A DNA stretch of 33,524 bases from Methanobrevibacter thaueri (GTDB lineage: Archaea; Methanobacteriota; Methanobacteria; Methanobacteriales; Methanobacteriaceae). This document shows, one piece after another, positions 29,864 through 33,524 of this stretch; within the stretch, counting starts at the first letter, position 1, and each line of letters starts with the position of its first letter. The stretch covers positions 1 through 33,524 of the forward strand of contig NZ_SUTJ01000003.1 in the NCBI RefSeq assembly GCF_015062915.1. Direction: 5' to 3'. Under the pieces are notes generated by a model, which was not told the DNA's origin, did no database searches, and saw nothing but the letters and a program-made list of their open reading frames with translations. A program made the position numbers and the translations under genes.

Positions 29864-30907
29864 TTAGTCTAATAAATAAATGTAATTGTCAATTTTAATA
29901 AGCTTTATTTCATCACCGATATTATAATCAGCGAATTCCTCTTTCATCTCCAGGTCAACTGCGGAATAATCGGCAGGATCCAAAATCTGTATGATGCTCG
30001 GTGATTTTGAGATTATTGTTGTTGTTTCAATTTCGGATTCCTTTTTAATAAGTTCAATATCCTCCATATTCTTCATTGGGATATTGTGCTTTTTATCATT
30101 GGTTATCTCCTGGCCAACAACACTGCTTTTGCCGATGCTTTTCACTCTCATGATTTTATCTTCATACCTTATGAAATCATTAACTTCAAACTCAGGGATT
30201 CTGACTGAAATCCAGATACGGTACAATCCCTTTCCAGTGGACTTATCTTCACTTATAAGCCTTGGAGATTCCTTAACGACTCCTCCAAAGTCTTCGGTTA
30301 AAGCTTCAGCAACTTTCTTTCCGGATTTAAATGAACCGATATAGTAGTCACGACCTTCTTTGAGCCTTGCTATTTGAGGACAATATGCGAGCTTGTCTTT
30401 TTTGGATTGCTTTATCAAAGTTCTCTCAACAATCTCATCTGCCTTTTCATATTCCTCTGATTTTATTTCACGATTGTCAGCCCTGAACTGGATGACTGAC
30501 TCGTAATATCCGGATTGGATTTTACTGCATGTTGGACAAACTGTTTTAAGTATTTTAACTTCACATTCATGTGCCTCATCAATTTCAGCTCCATGAACCT
30601 CTCCAACAGCTTCAACGGAACATTCTGCTATTGTGCCTTTGATTTGTTCAATTCCAAGAGTGATATGTTCATTTGAAACTTCATCAGCCACTTTAACGTT
30701 TCTTTCCAGTGCACGGTAGATAATCTCTTCTTCGGGAATGAATTCTTCAGTCCATTTCCCTTCCTCAAGCCTGCTATTGCAGTGGCTACAGATTTTGACT
30801 TCAATTCTTTTCGGCAGTTCAATCATCTGGAATTCTTTTAAAAAACAGTCTATGCAGATGTCTCCTACCATCTCTTTATCTGTACTTCCGCACTCTGGAC
30901 AAAACAT
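29864..30907 (-). CDS. nmd3: NMD3-family ribosome-associated protein
   Basis: 347 residues. The N-terminal zinc-binding module has paired cysteines MFCPEC (C3, C6), CIDC (C18, C21) and CSHC (C40, C43), with a further CPTC (C124, C127), as in NMD3. In eukaryotes NMD3 escorts the 60S subunit from the nucleus and binds its subunit interface. The archaeal protein lacks the nuclear export tail and is thought to act in late large-subunit maturation or subunit anti-association. A beta-rich C-terminal domain ([17 protein letters not shown] at the end) completes it. The spacing, 33 nt after aIF2-beta and 8 nt before TyrRS, supports an operon. No strong ribosome binding site is visible before ATG 30907. 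Confidence 0.9.
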   Translation of the reverse strand: MFCPECGSTDKEMVGDICIDCFLKEFQMIELPKRIEVKICSHCNSRLEEGKWTEEFIPEEEIIYRALERNVKVADEVSNEHITLGIEQIKGTIAECSVEAVGEVHGAEIDEAHECEVKILKTVCPTCSKIQSGYYESVIQFRADNREIKSEEYEKADEIVERTLIKQSKKDKLAYCPQIARLKEGRDYYIGSFKSGKKVAEALTEDFGGVVKESPRLISEDKSTGKGLYRIWISVRIPEFEVNDFIRYEDKIMRVKSIGKSSVVGQEITNDKKHNIPMKNMEDIELIKKESEIETTTIISKSPSIIQILDPADYSAVDLEMKEEFADYNIGDEIKLIKIDNYIYLLD

Positions 30908-30940
30908 GGTATCAGTAAAAAAATAAGTAAAAAGGTAAAA

Positions 30941-31348
30941 TTATAATGATTTTAAAGGTGCTGTAGCACCGCATGCAGCACATTTAAGTAAGAATATTCT
31001 ACCTTCTCTGATAATTCTAGTATCTGGTCTGTTACATTCGTGACAAATAACGTATTTGTCTACATAATCTTCAATTCTTTCATTGATTAAGTAGTGTGTA
31101 AATTTACCTTGCAAGATTGCTCTTTGACCTTCAATGTTTCCTGCAGTACCTAACTCTCTCATTAAGAATTTTAATAAATGTTGAGGGTCTCTGTTTAAAC
31201 CTTCTGCAACATCTTTAAAGTTTTTAATGAATGTTCTATTACCTTGGATGTCTGAATAAGCTTTAGGAATTTTGAATCTTTTGTGTTCAAATACTTCAGG
31301 AGGTAATTGGTCTATTGCTCTTTCTAATAAATCTTCATATTTATCCAT
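30941..31348 (-). CDS. Translation initiation factor 2 subunit beta (aIF2-beta)
   Basis: 135 residues, full length for the archaeal factor. An N-terminal helix is followed by the core alpha/beta domain ([20 protein letters not shown], then [18 protein letters not shown]) and a C-terminal zinc ribbon with C102/C105 and C123/C126. With the alpha and gamma subunits it brings initiator Met-tRNA to the small ribosomal subunit. GGAGAG lies 6 nt before ATG 31348, and a TATA-like TTTAATATATTATA (about 31378-31394) is upstream, so this is the first gene of the operon running to the 70-aa gene. The MCM gene upstream is separated by 145 bp and a probable terminator. Confidence 0.94.
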   Translation of the reverse strand: MDKYEDLLERAIDQLPPEVFEHKRFKIPKAYSDIQGNRTFIKNFKDVAEGLNRDPQHLLKFLMRELGTAGNIEGQRAILQGKFTHYLINERIEDYVDKYVICHECNRPDTRIIREGRIFLLKCAACGATAPLKSL

Positions 31349-31447
31349 AATTATCTCTCCATAAAATCAGTATAAGTATAATATATTAAATTTAGTTTTA
31401 ATCATTTATTAATGTATTGTTAATGTGTGATGTTTTTTGTTTAGAAA

Positions 31448-31485
31448 TTAAAAAAAGAAAAATTAGTGGGGGTGGTTATTTCCCC
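31448..31485 (-). terminator. Terminator candidate of the MCM gene
   Basis: On the minus strand GGGG (31482-31485) can pair with CCCC within 31468-31472, followed by a T-rich tail (complement of the A-rich 31448-31464). The stem is short but GC-only in an AT-rich spacer. Confidence 0.5.
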
Positions 31486-31493
31486 GAATGAAG

Positions 31494-33503
31494 TTACATT
31501 AAACTTCTGTAATATCCTGTTTGAGGCTCGTAGATAGCTCCTTTCTGAACAAGCTTTCTGACAATTTCCTCGGTTTTGTCTTCGCTTAGGTTGTACTTTT
31601 CGCTCATGTTTGAAAGCAATACGTTCATTGGAGCGTTACCTGCATATTCCTCTTCAAGGAGTTTAATCTCTTCGGTAACTCTTTGGATCTTGTCCCTGTC
31701 GGTTTTAACGGTTCCCTCACCGAGAGCACCAACATCGATTTTACCGGTTTCAGGGTCAATTCCAACATCTTCAAGACAAGCCCTTTGCAGTCTGACAGCC
31801 TTCTCAGCGTCCTCTTTTTCAACATAGTCCTTAAGCTTAATCTTAGCACTTGCTTCTGAAAGACGAATGATAGCTTCCAATTGCCTTGCAGTGATTGGAA
31901 CGGCACCTTGATCTTCAGGATCACTGTTCCTTGTGCTTACATAAAACTCTTTAAGGACTTCATTTGCCTCATCGGTCAATTGAGGATTGACGTTCTTACG
32001 TGCATATGCAATGTATTTTCTCAGCAAATCAGGCTCGATTTCATATTCGATGGTATTGTACTGGTGAGTTTTCAGAATATGGTCAGCCAGTTCTGAATCT
32101 CTTTCAGTGCTTGGAATATCCTCAATAACGAAAATCAAATCGAAACGAGAAATGATCGGTGCAGGCAAGTCAATCTGCTCTGCAAGAACTTTGTAACGGT
32201 CGAACCTACCGAATTTAGGGTTTGCAGCTGCAAGAACGGAACATCTTGAGTTCAATGTTGCCATGATTCCTGCTTTCGCAATACTTACAGTCTGTTGTTC
32301 CAATGCTTCGTGAAGCGCGGAACGGTCTTCTGACCTCATCTTGTCCAGCTCGTCGACACACACGTTTCCCTGGTCCCCAAGAACCAATGCACCTGCTTCC
32401 AGAGACCATCCACCAAGCTCATCCCTAACTGCTGCTGCAGTCAAACCGGCACCACTTGTACCTTTACCACTTGTATAGATACTTCTTGGAGCGAGCCTTG
32501 ATACGTATTTCAATATCTGGGACTTACCGATACCAGGGTCCCCGACAATGAGAATGTGAATGTCTCCTCTCAGTTTGGTTTCATCTTCAAGCTGCTTTGC
32601 AGCCCCTCCGAACAGCTGGAGTGCAATAGCTTCCTTAACGTCACGGTATCCTTTGATTGATGGAGCGGTTGATGCAATGATCTTGTCATAGATATGAGGG
32701 TCCTGTGACAGTTCAATGATTTTTTCCTCATCCTCTTCTGAAAGATGCAATTCCTCAAATTCCTGTTCCAAAGGTTCAATATGATTAACGTAAATGTAAT
32801 TCTTGAATTTACCGCTTCTTTCCTCACGGAAGGTTTTCAAAGTACCTGTAATTCTCACCTTGTCTCCCGGATTTAACTTGTCCACCAAATCATCTTCCAG
32901 AATCATGAGCATCTGCTTAGGCTCGGTTCCTCCGGATAGGTTTTCCAAAGGCTCCTGCATCCTGGCGGTTTGTGTATCAATGTATTTTGATTCCTCCTGG
33001 AGCAGTCTGAATGACCTTCCACCACATTCACTACATAATGACGGCTCTACTATGTGATTTCCTGAAGTTTGCTCGACCTCGTGTAATCTCATACATCCTC
33101 TACATTCAAAAACACCGGTTTCAATACGTGGTCGAATCTCATCAGTCTTTCTCACAATACCGTCAGCTGCAACAAATGTTCCGATATATTTACTTAACAG
33201 GTCCTTCAGGGCAACTATGTTGCTCATGTTCTCAAAACGAATGTTGATGTCAGCATCCTTAACCAATGGGTCAATGTTTTTAATCGCAATTTGAGCGGCT
33301 TCAATAACCTCTTCAGGTTTCTCAATAAGCAAGTCCGCAAGGTCTGGATCAAACATTTCCAATGATTGGTAATTTACATTAAGTGACCGTTCATCAGGGT
33401 ATTTTTCAAGGATTTTGAATACATCATCCTTATATGATGTTGCAAAAAATTCTTCGAATTTTGCGGTTGATGTTTGTGTTTTATTAGTAGAGTTCATTGT
33501 CAT
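31494..33503 (-). CDS. mcm: MCM replicative helicase
   Basis: 669 residues, complete, of the size of archaeal MCM. The N-terminal domain carries a zinc site C134/C137...C157/C160 (CRGC and CSEC) and an OB fold. The AAA+ core has Walker A GDPGIGKS (321-328), Walker B CVDELDK (D384, E385), a helix-2 / pre-sensor beta-hairpin region ([16 protein letters not shown]), sensor-1 AAANP (N428) and the arginine finger SRFD (R453). A C-terminal winged-helix region ends YYRSLM. It unwinds DNA at the replication fork as a hexamer. The start is ATG 33503 or an in-frame ATG two codons later; only 21 bp of upstream sequence is visible, without a ribosome binding site. It lies beside the aIF2-beta - NMD3 - TyrRS operon, an order I believe is shared in related methanogens. 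Confidence 0.96.
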   Translation of the reverse strand: MTMNSTNKTQTSTAKFEEFFATSYKDDVFKILEKYPDERSLNVNYQSLEMFDPDLADLLIEKPEEVIEAAQIAIKNIDPLVKDADINIRFENMSNIVALKDLLSKYIGTFVAADGIVRKTDEIRPRIETGVFECRGCMRLHEVEQTSGNHIVEPSLCSECGGRSFRLLQEESKYIDTQTARMQEPLENLSGGTEPKQMLMILEDDLVDKLNPGDKVRITGTLKTFREERSGKFKNYIYVNHIEPLEQEFEELHLSEEDEEKIIELSQDPHIYDKIIASTAPSIKGYRDVKEAIALQLFGGAAKQLEDETKLRGDIHILIVGDPGIGKSQILKYVSRLAPRSIYTSGKGTSGAGLTAAAVRDELGGWSLEAGALVLGDQGNVCVDELDKMRSEDRSALHEALEQQTVSIAKAGIMATLNSRCSVLAAANPKFGRFDRYKVLAEQIDLPAPIISRFDLIFVIEDIPSTERDSELADHILKTHQYNTIEYEIEPDLLRKYIAYARKNVNPQLTDEANEVLKEFYVSTRNSDPEDQGAVPITARQLEAIIRLSEASAKIKLKDYVEKEDAEKAVRLQRACLEDVGIDPETGKIDVGALGEGTVKTDRDKIQRVTEEIKLLEEEYAGNAPMNVLLSNMSEKYNLSEDKTEEIVRKLVQKGAIYEPQTGYYRSLM

Positions 33504-33524
33504 AATATTAATTTTTCATACTTA

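Overview
The window looks like a piece of chromosome from a methanogenic archaeon of the order Methanobacteriales, most likely a gut or rumen Methanobrevibacter. The evidence is the archaeal information-processing genes (MCM helicase, aIF2-beta, NMD3, a short archaeal-type TyrRS), the AT-rich spacers, TATA-box promoters, Shine-Dalgarno motifs of the GGAGGTGAT type, and large secreted beta-helix 'adhesin-like' proteins with Ig-like and lysine-rich C-terminal modules. The species cannot be fixed from the sequence alone. I see no rRNA, tRNA, CRISPR array, insertion sequence or prophage.

Layout. (1) 1-5.5 kb holds unrelated single genes: a STAS-domain protein, a TfoX-N protein, a PAP2 membrane phosphatase, a secreted protein with an acidic and glycosylation-rich linker and a long hydrophobic heptad region (minus strand), a DUF4013 membrane protein and an ATP-grasp-like protein. 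(2) 5.5-19.3 kb is a cell-surface island: a 75-aa secreted peptide, a TetR regulator transcribed with a 702-aa beta-helix adhesin, a 102-aa helical/ribbon-helix-helix-like protein, and a 2773-aa protein made of three tandem copies of [beta-helix + papain-like C1 peptidase + lectin-like domain]. Two paralogous small surface proteins built from AGSQY repeats flank this giant on both sides. (3) 19.4-28 kb, minus strand: two very large tandem U32 proteins, then a MutS-like ATPase with an N-terminal HhH region and a UbiB/AarF-type kinase-like protein. (4) 28-33.5 kb is core information processing: tmk (plus strand), then on the minus strand MCM, and aIF2-beta - NMD3 - TyrRS - a 70-aa protein as a tight operon.

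The most interesting signal is a shared promoter module. Four genes of the surface island (the 75-aa peptide, the 102-aa protein and both AGSQY proteins) carry the same upstream block: an operator close to GCAAGTAAGCACTTGC, then exactly 10 bp, then the TATA box. Its position just upstream of BRE/TATA fits an activator or a regulator of TBP/TFB recruitment. Two candidate regulators are encoded among these genes, the TetR protein and the ribbon-helix-helix-like 102-aa protein. The window may therefore hold a small, locally controlled surface regulon around a triple-protease adhesin. The motifs and spacing are read directly from the sequence; the regulatory link is inference.

The giant protein keeps the Gln, Cys and His of papain peptidases in all three copies, but the usual Asn is Asp in all three. 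The copies also show a patchwork of similarity that points to recent internal block duplication or gene conversion.
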